In this document: piece after piece, positions 1 through 9,355 of the stretch
How positions within the stretch are numbered: the stretch's first letter is position 1
How the letters are laid out: every line of letters starts with the position of its first letter
NCBI GenBank assembly: GCA_015686845.1
Contig: JADPRS010000009.1
Location: 1-64,000 of the forward strand
Origin: Lutibacter sp. B2
GTDB lineage: Bacteria; Bacillota; Clostridia; Peptostreptococcales; Thermotaleaceae
Length of the DNA: 64,000 nt
Direction: 5' to 3'
Notes under the pieces: model-generated
What the model saw: only the letters and a program-made list of their open reading frames with translations
What the model was told of the DNA's origin: nothing
The model's database searches: none
Translations under genes and position numbers: made by a program

Positions 1-1212
1 ATGCATATCCTCTACTTCTCTTTCAGTAGGAATTCGCTCTGTAACAACCATATATTTATCTTTATCAAATAATTCATTATTTATATCTTGAACCAATATT
101 CCACCATCTACTTTTTTAATATCTATGGCTTTTTCAGTTTTAATATCTATATCTTTTAATCTAAGGATTCTTATATTTTTCTTTGATTGAAGGATTTCTA
201 ATGCATCTTCATCAAAATCTTTAGCGATAACAATCTCTATAAAAATCTTATTGATCTCTTCTGCTGTTCTTTTGTCAATCCTTCTATTGGCTGCAATAAT
301 CCCTCCAAAGATGGATGTTGGATCACTTTCATATGCTTTTATATAAGCATCATAAATATCATATCCAGTTCCTACACCACAAGCATTCGTATGCTTTAGT
401 CCTACTATAGCGGCCTTATCAAATTCTTTTACTAAGCTGATCGCTGCATTGGCATCATTAATATTGTTAAAGGAAAGCTCTTTTCCATGAATTTGTTCCG
501 CATTTGTAATGGAACCTTTATCAACATCTGCATCTTTATAAAATACAGCATTTTGATGGGGATTTTCTCCGTATCGTAAATCTTGAACTTTTTCAAAGGT
601 AGGTGTCCATACTTTGGGTAGTGGTGCATCTATTCTTTTTCTTAGATAGTCTGAAATAAGGGCATCATAATGTGCCGTATGTTCAAATACGGATAGGGCC
701 AATCTATATTTTAATTCTAAAGAAACATCTCCATCTTTAGATAGTTCTTCATAGATTGTTTCATAATCATCTGGATTAGATACCACAATTACATCTTTAT
801 AATTTTTAGCCGCTGATCGTAACATGGTAGGTCCACCAATATCTATATTTTCAATGGCATCTTCTAAAGTAACACTTGGCTTTTGGATTGTTTCTTTGAA
901 AGGATATAAGTTAATAACCACTAAATCAATGGGTGTAATCTCCAATTTCTTTAGTTGTTCCATATGTTCACTAGAATCTCTTCTTGCAAGGATGGCTCCA
1001 TGAACCTTTGGATGAAGGGTTTTTACTCTTCCATCTAAACATTCTTCAAATCCTGTAACCTCGGATACCCCAATTACATCAATATCATTTTCCTTTAATA
1101 TTTTTGCTGTTCCACCTGTAGAAATAATTTCTATTCCTAAATTTATTAGTTTCTTAGCAAACTCTACAATTCCGCTTTTATCTGAAACACTAATAAGCGC
1201 ACGTTTAATCAT
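1..1212 (-). CDS. purH: Bifunctional AICAR transformylase / IMP cyclohydrolase, N-terminal 404 codons (3' end outside window)
   Basis: PurH catalyses the last two steps of IMP synthesis: formylation of AICAR with 10-formyl-THF, then ring closure. I translated the open frame to the window edge. It opens [18 protein letters not shown], followed by STGGT, the pattern of the MGS-like IMP cyclohydrolase domain (about residues 1-145). The transformylase part follows, with [16 protein letters not shown] and SIFGGIIA all visible. The ATG shares one base with the purN stop (TAATG), so translation is probably coupled. The gene lacks roughly its last 100 codons because the window ends. It is the most distal pur gene seen here; a following purD would be usual but is out of view. 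Confidence 0.97.
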   Translation of the reverse strand, partial: MIKRALISVSDKSGIVEFAKKLINLGIEIISTGGTAKILKENDIDVIGVSEVTGFEECLDGRVKTLHPKVHGAILARRDSSEHMEQLKKLEITPIDLVVINLYPFKETIQKPSVTLEDAIENIDIGGPTMLRSAAKNYKDVIVVSNPDDYETIYEELSKDGDVSLELKYRLALSVFEHTAHYDALISDYLRKRIDAPLPKVWTPTFEKVQDLRYGENPHQNAVFYKDADVDKGSITNAEQIHGKELSFNNINDANAAISLVKEFDKAAIVGLKHTNACGVGTGYDIYDAYIKAYESDPTSIFGGIIAANRRIDKRTAEEINKIFIEIVIAKDFDEDALEILQSKKNIRILRLKDIDIKTEKAIDIKKVDGGILVQDINNELFDKDKYMVVTERIPTEREVEDMH

Positions 1213-1838
1213 TATAACTCCTCCTTAACACATCTTCCTTCAACCTTTAATCTACCTTCTGAAAATAATTTCACAGCCTTTGGAAGTAATTCATGTTCAA
1301 CCTTTAAAACCCTTTTAGCCAAACTCTCTACTGTATCATCATCTTCTACAGAAACAGATTTTTGAAGTATGATCGGTCCTGTGTCCGTACCTTCATCTAC
1401 AAAATGTACCGTTGCACCTGTAATTTTCGCTCCATATGCTAATACTCCTTCATGGACTTTTTCTCCATAAAATCCTTTTCCACAAAAACTAGGAATTAAA
1501 GAAGGATGAATATTAATAATTCTATGTCTATATTCTTCGATAATCGCTTTGTCCAAAATACCCATGTATCCAGCAAGGACAATCAAATCTATTTTATAAT
1601 TTTCTAAAATTCCTAAAATCTTACAGGTTCTTTCATTACATTCTGGATAATTTTTCTTTCCAATGAAAATGCCTTCAATATTATGATTTCTTGCTCTTTC
1701 AAGGCCATAAGCATCTTCCTTACTAGATAATACACATTCAATACGCGCAGGCATTTCCCCCTCTTCAATATGATCAATAAGTGCTTGTAGGTTTGTGCCT
1801 CCGCCTGAAACAAATACGGCTATTTTTAGATGTTGCAT
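1212..1838 (-). CDS. purN: Phosphoribosylglycinamide formyltransferase (GAR transformylase)
   Basis: PurN transfers the formyl group of 10-formyl-THF to GAR, the third step of de novo purine synthesis. The 208-residue length is normal. Visible motifs are [13 protein letters not shown] near the N-terminus, LAGYMGIL, the catalytic [12 protein letters not shown] segment (Asn, His) and the later [12 protein letters not shown] segment with the catalytic Asp. The ATG at 1838 lies 13 bases inside the end of purM, and a GGGGTG ribosome site in purM precedes it. The stop overlaps the purH start. The gene is part of the leftward purECFMNH operon. Confidence 0.97.
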   Translation of the reverse strand: MQHLKIAVFVSGGGTNLQALIDHIEEGEMPARIECVLSSKEDAYGLERARNHNIEGIFIGKKNYPECNERTCKILGILENYKIDLIVLAGYMGILDKAIIEEYRHRIINIHPSLIPSFCGKGFYGEKVHEGVLAYGAKITGATVHFVDEGTDTGPIILQKSVSVEDDDTVESLAKRVLKVEHELLPKAVKLFSEGRLKVEGRCVKEEL

Positions 1839-2866
1839 AATTTCACCCCATCATTAGAAGAAACTACACTTCCTATGATATATGCTCTTTCATTAGAATT
1901 ATTTAAATGTTTTACTATACTTTCTGCTTCTTTGCTAGATGCTATTAAAATCATTCCTATTCCCATATTGAATGTTTTAAACATCTCTTCCGTTGAAATA
2001 TTTCCTAACTTTTGCATAAGGTTGAATATTGCTGGTACATCCCATGCTTTTAAATTTATATCTACCCCTAAACCTTCAGGTAAAATCCTTGGAATATTTT
2101 CATGAAATCCTCCACCTGTCACATGGATCATACCTTTTACTTCATGTTGATCTATAACACCTAAACAAGGCTTTACATAAATTCTAGTAGGTTTAATTAG
2201 TGCTTCCCCTAAAGTTTCGCCTAATTCTTCTATATAGTCATTCACATTATAATTACATTTTTCAAAGAATAATTTACGAACCAAAGAATATCCATTGCTA
2301 TGAATTCCACTAGATGGAAGTCCAATAAGTACATCCCCGTCTTCAATCTTTGAACCATCTATTATTTTATCTTTATCTACAATTCCTACTGTAAAACCTG
2401 CTAAATCATACTCTCCATCCCCATAAAAACCTGGCATTTCAGCTGTTTCTCCTCCAACCAATGCACATCCAGCATCTACGCAACCATCTGCAATCCCCTT
2501 TACTACATTGGCAATTTTATCTGATGATAATTTTCCAGTAGCGACATAATCTAAGAAAAATAAAGGCTTTGCTCCTTGACATAAAATATCATTTACACAC
2601 ATTGCAACACAATCTATTCCAACTGTATCGTGTTTGTCCATCATAAAAGAAAGCTTTAACTTCGTTCCTACTCCATCCGTACCAGATACTAATACAGGTT
2701 TTTTATATCCTTCTAAATCCAATTCAAATAATCCACTAAATCCACCTAATCCACCAAGTACATTTGAATTTAACGTTCTATTTACATGTTCCTTCATCAT
2801 ATTAACCGCTTTTGCACCCTCTAAAACATCTACTCCAGCTTCTTTATAGGTAAGTGATTTATCCAT
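1826..2866 (-). CDS. purM: Phosphoribosylformylglycinamidine cyclo-ligase (AIR synthetase)
   Basis: PurM closes the imidazole ring of FGAM with ATP to give AIR. The protein has the AIRS fold: DGVGTK near residue 50, [31 protein letters not shown] and the C-terminal [16 protein letters not shown] segment. The frame is open upstream to 2905, but I place the start at the ATG at 2866. It gives the usual [14 protein letters not shown] opening and has AAGGAGGG seven bases upstream; the longer version would overlap purF. The product has 346 residues, normal for the family. The 3' end overlaps purN by 13 bases. Confidence 0.97.
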   Translation of the reverse strand: MDKSLTYKEAGVDVLEGAKAVNMMKEHVNRTLNSNVLGGLGGFSGLFELDLEGYKKPVLVSGTDGVGTKLKLSFMMDKHDTVGIDCVAMCVNDILCQGAKPLFFLDYVATGKLSSDKIANVVKGIADGCVDAGCALVGGETAEMPGFYGDGEYDLAGFTVGIVDKDKIIDGSKIEDGDVLIGLPSSGIHSNGYSLVRKLFFEKCNYNVNDYIEELGETLGEALIKPTRIYVKPCLGVIDQHEVKGMIHVTGGGFHENIPRILPEGLGVDINLKAWDVPAIFNLMQKLGNISTEEMFKTFNMGIGMILIASSKEAESIVKHLNNSNERAYIIGSVVSSNDGVKLCNI

Positions 2867-2883
2867 AGTAAGCCCTCCTTTAT

Positions 2884-4305
2884 TTATAATCTTATGTCCG
2901 TACATCCCTTATCAAATAAATATTTATTTGCATTCTTTGGTACATCCATTGGATAATTTCCATTAAAACAAGCTGTACACAAATTGGTATTAACCTCATC
3001 TGCTGATTTTATGAGTCCATCTATAGTAAGATAGCCCAAACTATCTGCACCGATCATCTTTCTTATTTCCTCTATAGAATTCTCTGAACCCACTAATTTT
3101 TTTGTTTCAGGTGTGTCTATTCCAAAGTAACAAGAATACTTAACAGGCGGAGAACTAACTCTCACATGAACTTCTTTTGCACCTGCATTTTTAAGAAGTG
3201 CTACAATCTTTCCACTGGTAGTTCCTCTAACGATTGAGTCATCCACCATGATAATTCTCTTACCTTCAACATTTTCTTTCAATACATTTAATTTTAATCG
3301 AACACTTCTCTCTCTCATCTTCTGATCTGGCTGTATAAAAGTTCTTCCTACATATCTATTTTTAATAAGACCTTCACCAAATGGAATTTTTGACTCTTCT
3401 GCATATCCTATGGCAGCTACCGTACCTGAATCTGGCACTGCAATAACCATATCTGCTTCTACTGGATGTTCTTTAGCTAAAAGCTTCCCTGCATTTTTTC
3501 TACTTATATATACACTTTGTTCATCTATGGTACTATCCGGTCTAGCAAAATATACAAATTCAAAAGAACATAATGCTTTCTTTGCATTTTCTTCATACAT
3601 AATACTTGTAATATTATTGTCTTCTATAATGACCATCTCACCTGGAAGTACATCTCTAACAAATGTAGCATCTAATACATTAAAGGCACAACTTTCTGAT
3701 GATAGAACATATCCCTTATCTGTTTTTCCAATACATAGTGGACGTAGGCCATGAGGGTCTCTAATCCCTACAAGCTTATTTTCACAAGTGATCACTAAGG
3801 CATATGCACCTTTAATTTCTTTTAATGCTTTTTTGATTGCTTCTTCAATTCCCAATTTCCCATATTTTGCAATCAATGTAGCAATGACTTCGCTATCTAT
3901 AGAAGTTTGAAATATGGTTCCATCGTCCTGCATTTTTTCTCTTATCTCTGAAGCATTTACTAAATTTCCATTATGAGCAAGAGCAATTGCTCCTCCTTTA
4001 TAATGTACAACTAGGGGTTGTGCATTGGTAACATAACTCTCCCCTGTAGTAGAATATCTTACATGTCCTATGGCAATATCTCCATTCAGTCTTTCAATAA
4101 CCGTGTCATTGAAAACTTCTTGTACTAATCCCATCTCTTTATAATACATAATATGTCCATCTGTATTTACTGCAATTCCAGCACTTTCTTGTCCTCTATG
4201 TTGAAGTGCATGCAATCCATAATAGGCAAGTCTAGATATCTTTTCTTCACCAGGAGCATAGATCCCAATTACACCACATTCTTCTCTTAATTTATCAAGA
4301 TTCAT
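2884..4305 (-). CDS. purF: Amidophosphoribosyltransferase (PRPP amidotransferase)
   Basis: PurF makes phosphoribosylamine from PRPP and glutamine, the committed step of purine synthesis. The N-terminus [16 protein letters not shown] shows a short propeptide before Cys10, which would become the Ntn nucleophile. The phosphoribosyl-binding motif appears as [13 protein letters not shown]. The cysteines in YSCYFGID and [11 protein letters not shown] match the positions of the 4Fe-4S ligands in the Bacillus-type oxygen-sensitive enzyme, which suits an anaerobe. The start has AAGGGGGAG upstream. PurF consumes PRPP, one of the two ligands predicted for the leader riboswitch of this operon. Confidence 0.97.
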   Translation of the reverse strand: MNLDKLREECGVIGIYAPGEEKISRLAYYGLHALQHRGQESAGIAVNTDGHIMYYKEMGLVQEVFNDTVIERLNGDIAIGHVRYSTTGESYVTNAQPLVVHYKGGAIALAHNGNLVNASEIREKMQDDGTIFQTSIDSEVIATLIAKYGKLGIEEAIKKALKEIKGAYALVITCENKLVGIRDPHGLRPLCIGKTDKGYVLSSESCAFNVLDATFVRDVLPGEMVIIEDNNITSIMYEENAKKALCSFEFVYFARPDSTIDEQSVYISRKNAGKLLAKEHPVEADMVIAVPDSGTVAAIGYAEESKIPFGEGLIKNRYVGRTFIQPDQKMRERSVRLKLNVLKENVEGKRIIMVDDSIVRGTTSGKIVALLKNAGAKEVHVRVSSPPVKYSCYFGIDTPETKKLVGSENSIEEIRKMIGADSLGYLTIDGLIKSADEVNTNLCTACFNGNYPMDVPKNANKYLFDKGCTDIRL

Positions 4306-4318
4306 TGAATACTCCCCC

Positions 4319-5023
4319 TTATTTATTAACTCTGTTTAACACTTCTTGATAGGTTTCTTCTACATCTCCTAAATCTCTTCTAAATCTATCTTTGTCCATT
4401 TTTTTATTCGTATTTACATCCCATAATCTGCAAGTGTCTGGTGAAATTTCATCTGCTAGAATAACTTCTTCATTATATACACCAAATTCTAATTTAAAAT
4501 CGATTAACTTTAATCCTCTTTCTAAGAAAAATTCACATAACATTTCATTGATTTTAAATGTATATTTTTTAATGGTCTCAACTTGTTCCTTTGTTGCAAG
4601 CTTCATTGCCTCAACATGATAGTCATTAATCATTGGATCTCCTAAATCATCATTTTTATAACAAAATTCAAATATTGTGCTTGGTAATTGAGTTCCTTCT
4701 TCAATTCCTAATCTCTTAGATAAAGACCCTGCTGCCACATTTCTTATAATCACTTCAAGTGGTAGAATCTTTACTGCCTTTACAAGGGTTTCACGATCAT
4801 TAAGTGTCTCTTCAAAATGGGTTGGAATTCCTTTTTCTTCTAACATCTTAAAAAGAAGATTTGACATTTTATTATTAACAATTCCTTTATCACTAATAGA
4901 ACCTTTCTTTTCTCCATTAAAAGCAGTTGCATCATCTTTATAAAATACAATATATTTATTTTCATCTTCTGTTTTATAAACTTTTTTAGCTTTTCCCTCG
5001 TATAACATCTCTAATTTTTCCAT
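4319..5023 (-). CDS. purC: SAICAR synthetase
   Basis: PurC joins CAIR and aspartate with ATP to give SAICAR. The 234-residue length is normal. Diagnostic segments are [14 protein letters not shown] at the N-terminus, the [12 protein letters not shown] nucleotide region, [13 protein letters not shown], and DFKLEFG...[13 protein letters not shown]. The ATG at 5023 overlaps the purE stop as TAATG. Its AAAGGGGGAA ribosome site lies inside the last codons of purE, so the two genes are probably translationally coupled. The next gene downstream is purF, 13 bases away. Confidence 0.97.
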   Translation of the reverse strand: MEKLEMLYEGKAKKVYKTEDENKYIVFYKDDATAFNGEKKGSISDKGIVNNKMSNLLFKMLEEKGIPTHFEETLNDRETLVKAVKILPLEVIIRNVAAGSLSKRLGIEEGTQLPSTIFEFCYKNDDLGDPMINDYHVEAMKLATKEQVETIKKYTFKINEMLCEFFLERGLKLIDFKLEFGVYNEEVILADEISPDTCRLWDVNTNKKMDKDRFRRDLGDVEETYQEVLNRVNK

Positions 5024-5511
5024 TACATTTCCCCCTTTAAAAATCTTTCATCTTTTTCTATAACTTCCTCTTTCATTTCTTCTCTATATTGAATTAACTT
5101 TTCTCTCAATTCAGGATACTTGATAGCTAAAATTTGTATTCCTAACAATGCTGCATTTTCAGCTCCATTTATTGCTACTGTAGCAACGGGTATCCCTTTA
5201 GGCATTTGTACAATGGATAAAAGCGAATCTAATCCATCTAGCGTAGATGACTTAATTGGAAGTCCTATTACAGGTAATTGTGTATATGCAGCTATTACAC
5301 CCGGAAGATGTGCAGCTTTTCCTGCCGCTCCAATGATTACTTCAAAACCCTCTTTTTCTGCATTTTCCGCAACTTCCATTGCTCTATGTGGTGTTCTATG
5401 TGCTGAAATAACCCTAACTTGTACTTCTACCCCAAAATCTTTTAAAAGCTTTTCAGTCTTTTTTACTACTTCATAATCGGAATCGCTCCCCATAATAATC
5501 GCAATTTTCAT
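5023..5511 (-). CDS. purE: N5-carboxyaminoimidazole ribonucleotide mutase
   Basis: PurE converts N5-CAIR to 4-carboxy-AIR. The class I signature is clear: GSDSDYEVV, then [20 protein letters not shown] with the catalytic His, then [15 protein letters not shown] and GLPI. Two ATGs sit side by side at 5514 and 5511. The AAGGAGG site is only three bases from the first and six from the second, so I take the second. No purK is seen, so the substrate must come from an enzyme elsewhere or from direct carboxylation. PurE is the first pur gene after a terminator that follows the permease gene. Confidence 0.95.
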   Translation of the reverse strand: MKIAIIMGSDSDYEVVKKTEKLLKDFGVEVQVRVISAHRTPHRAMEVAENAEKEGFEVIIGAAGKAAHLPGVIAAYTQLPVIGLPIKSSTLDGLDSLLSIVQMPKGIPVATVAINGAENAALLGIQILAIKYPELREKLIQYREEMKEEVIEKDERFLKGEM

Positions 5512-5563
5512 CATTTTCCTCCTTATATGACTTTATTTTTAATTTTCCAACATATCTATTTGT

Positions 5564-5601
5564 AAAAATAGCTCGAAATAGATTCCTATATCGAGCTATT
5601 T
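5564..5601 (-). terminator. Rho-independent terminator between permease gene and purE
   Basis: A perfect 11-bp inverted repeat (5566-5576 and 5591-5601) is followed on the minus strand by five T. It lies just past the permease stop and before purE, so it should reduce transcription of the pur genes relative to the permease. The leftover gap before purE (5515-5563) has no convincing promoter, so read-through is the likely supply of pur mRNA. Confidence 0.75.
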
Positions 5602-5610
5602 AATTAACCC

Positions 5611-6939
5611 TTAACCAGTTATATGCTTAACAATAAACATTATGGCTACTATATACATCATTGGGTGAATGTTTTTATGTTTCCCTCCAATAAGTTTTAA
5701 TATTACATAAGATATAATTCCGAATGCAATTCCTTCAGAAATACTATAAGCTAAAGGCATCATTATGATTGTTAAGAACGCTGGAATAGCATCTGTAAAA
5801 TCATCGAAATCTATTTTTAAAATAGGGCTCATCATGAAAAGTCCTACTAGTATAAGTACTACCGCCGTAGCTTGTGGTGGAACTGCTAAAAATATTGGTG
5901 AGAAAATCAATGCTACTATGAATAATACGCCAGTCGTTAAAGCAGTAAGCCCTGTTCTTCCACCCTCTGCAACCCCTGATGCACTCTCTACAAAAGTAGT
6001 AACTGTACTCGTTCCCATCATAGCTCCAACAGTAGTTCCTATTGCATCTGCAAATAAAGCTTGTTTTGCATTTGGAACTTTTCCATCTTTATCTAACATA
6101 TTTGCCTTTGCTGATACGCCCACCAAAGTTCCAATCGTATCAAATAAATCAACAAACAAGAATGTAAATACTACCGAAAACATATTCCATGACAAAATTT
6201 CATTTATTGATACAAATTTAAATGCGATTGGTGCGATAGACGGTGGTATACTAACAATACTTCCTGGTAATTGAGTTATTCCAACAAGTATGCCTAAAGC
6301 AGTAGTAACAACCATTCCAATTAATAACGCACCCTTTACTCTCTTAATTAATAATCCACCTGTAATAATAATTCCGATGATTGCTAGTAATACGCCAGGG
6401 TCTTTTACATTCCCTAAACTAACTAGTGTTGCTGGATTATCTACTATAATATGTGCATTTTGAAATCCTATAAAAGCAATAAATAGTCCAATTCCCACAC
6501 TTACTGCATTTTTTATAACAATGGGCATTCCATTTATAATAGCTTCACGTACATTTGTTAAAGTAAGAATGATAAAAATAATTCCTTCAATCAAGATCGC
6601 TGTTAATGCAAATTGCCAACTATATCCCATTACCTTTACTACTGTAAATGCAAAGAACGCATTTAATCCCATACCTGGTGCCAATGCAAAAGGTAAATTT
6701 GCTAAAAATGCCATTAAAATAGTTGCAAATGCTGCTGATAATGCTGTTGCTGTAAACAATGCTCCTTGATCCATCCCTGCCACACTTAAAATATTTGGAT
6801 TTACAATCAGTATATACGCCATAGTCATAAAAGTCGTAATACCTGCAATAATTTCTGTCTTAACATTTGTTCCATATTTAGAAAGTTTAAAGATCCTTTC
6901 TAACATTCCCCCACTTGATTTTTCTTTAGTAATTTCCAT
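5611..6939 (-). CDS. NCS2/AzgA-type hypoxanthine/guanine permease
   Basis: This is a polytopic membrane protein of 442 residues with roughly 12-14 hydrophobic segments. The N-terminal KYGTNVKTEIIAGITTFMTM, NPNILSVAGMD and FALAPGMGLNAFFA segments are characteristic of the PbuG/PbuO/AzgA branch of the nucleobase:cation symporters, which carry hypoxanthine, guanine or adenine. FVDLFDTIGTLVG and the FVESASGVAEGGRTGL segment are also typical. The start has a GGGGGC ribosome site. The gene sits directly behind a guanine + PRPP riboswitch leader and ahead of the pur operon, so purine uptake and synthesis are commanded together. Exact substrate is inferred; pbuG is the nearest named gene. Confidence 0.9.
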   Translation of the reverse strand: MEITKEKSSGGMLERIFKLSKYGTNVKTEIIAGITTFMTMAYILIVNPNILSVAGMDQGALFTATALSAAFATILMAFLANLPFALAPGMGLNAFFAFTVVKVMGYSWQFALTAILIEGIIFIILTLTNVREAIINGMPIVIKNAVSVGIGLFIAFIGFQNAHIIVDNPATLVSLGNVKDPGVLLAIIGIIITGGLLIKRVKGALLIGMVVTTALGILVGITQLPGSIVSIPPSIAPIAFKFVSINEILSWNMFSVVFTFLFVDLFDTIGTLVGVSAKANMLDKDGKVPNAKQALFADAIGTTVGAMMGTSTVTTFVESASGVAEGGRTGLTALTTGVLFIVALIFSPIFLAVPPQATAVVLILVGLFMMSPILKIDFDDFTDAIPAFLTIIMMPLAYSISEGIAFGIISYVILKLIGGKHKNIHPMMYIVAIMFIVKHITG

Positions 6940-6960
6940 TTTTACGCCCCCTATTTATAA

Positions 6961-7031
6961 TTTTAAAGACAACAAAAGCCCAGACGGGTAGATTTCAACT
7001 GTATCAGTGAAACCTACCCGTCCGGGCTTTT
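6961..7031 (-). terminator. Intrinsic terminator of the PRPP riboswitch expression platform
   Basis: A long near-perfect hairpin has arms at 7008-7031 and 6974-6997 (24 bp, few mismatches) and a T-rich tail at 6961-6977. Its 5' arm contains the conserved AAAAGCCCGG stretch that forms the 3' part of the PRPP aptamer. Folding of the aptamer and of the terminator are therefore mutually exclusive, so PRPP binding should prevent termination. Confidence 0.88.
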
Positions 7032-7105
7032 ATCCCCACGGTGTGACATTCAAAAGAATGCCTGTATCGCTCGGACCGAACAAATCGGAACCCTAGATAC
7101 ACTTT
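7013..7105 (-). promoter_or_regulatory. ykkC-family subtype 2 riboswitch, probably PRPP-sensing
   Basis: On the minus strand I see the ykkC-family core in order: CTAGGGTTCCG, then GGTCCGAGCG, then a helix closed by ACAC, then GGGGATAAAAGCCCGG. The known subtypes bind guanidine, ppGpp, PRPP or nucleotides. Here the aptamer directly follows a guanine aptamer and controls purine genes, which is the context described for PRPP riboswitches. The 3' end overlaps the 5' arm of the terminator, so ligand binding would switch expression on. The subtype call rests on context; the family call is firm. Confidence 0.85.
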
Positions 7106-7106
7106 C

Positions 7107-7175
7107 ACTCATAGTTAGGTAATTCTTGGTTACCTAGTAGAAACGCTCGTACCATATTAACAAGCATATATGAGT
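7107..7175 (-). promoter_or_regulatory. Guanine riboswitch aptamer (first aptamer of a tandem leader)
   Basis: The 69-nt element has P1 ACTCATA pairing with TATGAGT, the conserved ATATGG and GTTTCTAC junction segments, and a P3 hairpin with a seven-base loop beginning CC, which can pair with the GG of loop 2. The specificity base in the AACTAT segment is C, the guanine/hypoxanthine form (adenine aptamers have U). It stands 5' of the PRPP aptamer and has no terminator of its own, so both must act on one expression platform. Confidence 0.93.
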
Positions 7176-7223
7176 AATATTCAATTTTGCTTTTGCTTTT
7201 GTTTTTGTTTTCCCCACAACTTT

Positions 7224-7252
7224 ATAATAACAAAAGCTGTTTAATTCGTCAA
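7224..7252 (-). promoter_or_regulatory. Sigma-A promoter of the permease-pur leader
   Basis: -35 TTGACG (7247-7252), 17-base spacer, -10 TATTAT (7224-7229). Transcription would start near 7216, about 40 bases before the guanine aptamer, giving a leader of roughly 275 nt. Confidence 0.85.
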
Positions 7253-7455
7253 TCCTATTTTCGAATATTTTTTGTTTTTTTTAGTTATTAATATGTATAA
7301 ACACGAACATTATCAATCATTTATACGATCATTGTTTACATTTAGTCAGTTGTATTGAGAACCGCTCCTACCATTTTGAAATAAGCTACCTTATATAGGT
7401 TATTTTATCATGGTATGTTATACTTGTTATGAATATAAAGAAGGAGGAAGCTTAA

Positions 7456-8181
7456 GTGAAGATAAGTAAAGAGAAAAGTATATTAGCGATTATATTACTT
7501 GCGACATCATTCATTATTTATTCAATCCATTATGCACTATTTAAAGATATGCATCATATATTGGTTTTTTTAGTAGAAGATATCGCGTTTATACCTATTG
7601 AAGTATTAATTGTTACTTTGATTATTGATAAGCTTTTAGAAAAAAGAGAAAAACAAAAGTTGATGGAAAAACTAAATATGGTTATTGGTCTATTTTTTAG
7701 CGAAATGGGAAATACAATCCTTAAGACATTTGCCAATGCAGATTCTAATGTAGAAAATATCAGAGAAAAGTTAATTGTAAGCAAAGAATGGCAAGAAGAA
7801 AATTTTAAGATCTGTGAAAAATGTGTTCACACATATGAGCATACTGTACAAATTGAAAAAATAAATTTAGAAGAACTAGAATGTTTTTTGAAATCTAAAA
7901 GAGATTTTCTAATGAGGCTGTTACAAAACCCTTCATTATTAGAACATGACACTTTTACAGATCTTCTACAATCTGTATTTCATCTACAAGAAGAACTTTC
8001 TATGAGAAAACAATTAAATGAACTAACAGAAAAACATGATGCTCATATATCAATAGATGTTAAGAGAGCCTATGAGTTGTTGTCCTATGAATGGGTTGTC
8101 TATATGCAATACCTACAAAAGCATTATCCATACCTATTCTCTACTGCATTGATTCACAATCCATATAATAAACATTTATAA
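7456..8181 (+). CDS. Uncharacterised two-TM membrane protein
   Basis: I do not recognise this 241-residue protein. It starts at GTG with AAGGAGG eight bases upstream. Two N-terminal hydrophobic segments (about residues 9-28 and 35-60) are followed by a charged linker, EKREKQKLMEK, and a largely helical soluble domain with no catalytic motif I can identify. The end is YLFSTALIHNPYNKHL. It stands alone, divergent from the purine operon, and is closed by a strong terminator and two copies of a REP-like repeat. The topology suggests a membrane anchor with a cytoplasmic helical domain; function is unknown. Confidence 0.75.
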   Translation: MKISKEKSILAIILLATSFIIYSIHYALFKDMHHILVFLVEDIAFIPIEVLIVTLIIDKLLEKREKQKLMEKLNMVIGLFFSEMGNTILKTFANADSNVENIREKLIVSKEWQEENFKICEKCVHTYEHTVQIEKINLEELECFLKSKRDFLMRLLQNPSLLEHDTFTDLLQSVFHLQEELSMRKQLNELTEKHDAHISIDVKRAYELLSYEWVVYMQYLQKHYPYLFSTALIHNPYNKHL

Positions 8182-8184
8182 TTG

Positions 8185-8228
8185 TTGGGGGTTTAAGGGA
8201 CGGTTATTGGGGGTTTAAGGGACGGTTA
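8185..8228 (+). repeat. Two perfect 22-bp tandem copies carrying the REP-like core GGGACGGTT
   Basis: The unit TTGGGGGTTTAAGGGACGGT plus TA occurs twice without change (8185-8206 and 8207-8228). The core GGGACGGTT recurs at 50320 and, as GGGACAGTTC, four times beside the RAYT transposase gene at 50490-51395. It sits between the stop of the upstream gene and its terminator, a usual place for REP elements. Confidence 0.75.
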
Positions 8229-8241
8229 ACACAAATTTTAA

Positions 8242-8281
8242 AATAGCAGATTGAAGAAATTCAATCTGCTATTATTTTTTT
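8242..8281 (+). terminator. Rho-independent terminator, convergent genes
   Basis: A perfect 14-bp stem (8242-8255 / 8260-8273) with GAAA loop is followed by a T-run on the plus strand. It also lies at the end of the leftward DUF975 gene, and its minus-strand tail is moderately T-rich, so it may serve both. Confidence 0.88.
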
Positions 8282-8287
8282 CCATCC

Positions 8288-8926
8288 TTATTGGGTTACT
8301 GTTGATTTTAGTACTTTGTACATCTCTGCTTTTGTAGCATACACATATGGATTGATAAATGTCATACCTACGATTAAGCATATGGACCCAAGTATATACC
8401 AACCTATGAATGATAATTCTAATATAAAAATATCAAACTTACGCTCATCTGTCATCTGACTGCTTAACGCTAGTACTTCTTGACTATCCATCTGTGGGTT
8501 TTCTGCTAATATGTATGGTACTAGATAGTATTCATATGACTTTATTATTCCCGGTATCAACAATAATAGTGACCATAAAAATATCTTAAGTTTACAAATG
8601 AACATAGTCTTTACAGTGTTAGTATAATTGCCATCTCTGAAGTTACATAGTAAATCTGATAATTCTGTTGTACCATTCGTAGTTAATTCAATGAAATATT
8701 TCATACCCCCTACAATCAGTGGATAACCTATAAACACTTTGTATAACAATACTACAATTAATGTACATATTATTACCGTTAGTGAGGACTCTCTTACCCA
8801 ATCAATTACCTTGGTTACCCCTTCTTCTTCCCCTAACAAAAGTATTAGACCTGCAATGTAAGATATCCAGTATCTCCCCTTTAAACTATTCCAACCACGA
8901 TTTTTCATTTTTTCTATAGACCACAT
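8288..8926 (-). CDS. DUF975 family integral membrane protein
   Basis: This 212-residue protein has about five hydrophobic segments. The middle and C-terminal part shows the DUF975 pattern: LLIPGIIKSYEYYLVPYILA, then a motif around SQMTDERKFDIF, then LSFIGWYILGSICLIVGMTF and PYVYATKAEMY. The biochemical role of DUF975 is not known to me. GGAGGG lies six bases before the ATG. It appears to be a single-gene unit; the region upstream holds no promoter I would assert. Confidence 0.85.
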   Translation of the reverse strand: MWSIEKMKNRGWNSLKGRYWISYIAGLILLLGEEEGVTKVIDWVRESSLTVIICTLIVVLLYKVFIGYPLIVGGMKYFIELTTNGTTELSDLLCNFRDGNYTNTVKTMFICKLKIFLWSLLLLIPGIIKSYEYYLVPYILAENPQMDSQEVLALSSQMTDERKFDIFILELSFIGWYILGSICLIVGMTFINPYVYATKAEMYKVLKSTVTQ

Positions 8927-9355
8927 TTTTTACCCTCCCGTCTCTCATATGTTTTATTAGGTGAGTTATATAACATTCTAATAAACATGAAAAAGTAAAT
9001 TATCACTTAGAATACATTTCTCATTATTGCATTATGTAATATAATTGTTTAATAACCACAATATTACAATACATTTCTATTATATACCAATTGATTAAAT
9101 TCATGAATACTTTCCATAAATAATACAACCCCATCCTCAATATTTTGTATTATTATAGATTCAAAACTTATTATCTATTTTTTACATTAGAGAGAATTCT
9201 GTAAAAATGAATTTAATAAATTTTTTTTCGCTAATCTAGAGAAACAAAAATATAAAAAAGAACTTTCATCATGTGAAAGTTCTCTTTCATTATTTAATTA
9301 AATATTTTCTAAGTTCTAAAATTCAAAGGCTAAAATTATAATATTATTTTATAAA
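8927..9355. other. Non-coding stretch between DUF975 gene and yczE terminator
   Basis: About 430 bases that are very AT-rich and have no credible ORF. I see an 8-bp inverted repeat (9035-9042 / 9061-9068), an 11-bp direct repeat AATACATTTCT (9011-9021, 9068-9078), and the yczE terminator near 9259-9283. The promoter of the DUF975 gene must lie in the first part but I cannot fix it. Confidence 0.5.
9245..9283 (-). terminator. Terminator after yczE
   Basis: A perfect 10-bp inverted repeat (9259-9268 / 9274-9283, 5-base loop) is followed on the minus strand by a run of T and further T-rich sequence. It lies about 75 bases beyond the yczE stop. Confidence 0.75.

Noticed and set aside
1826-2905. 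Longer purM reading frame starting at 2905
   Set aside because: Overlaps purF and lacks a ribosome site; the ATG at 2866 has AAGGAGGG.
7256-7330. Possible PurR boxes (TTCGAA and CGAACATT) near the purine promoter
   Set aside because: The half-sites lack the inverted arrangement and spacing of the B. subtilis PurBox pair, and control is already explained by riboswitches.
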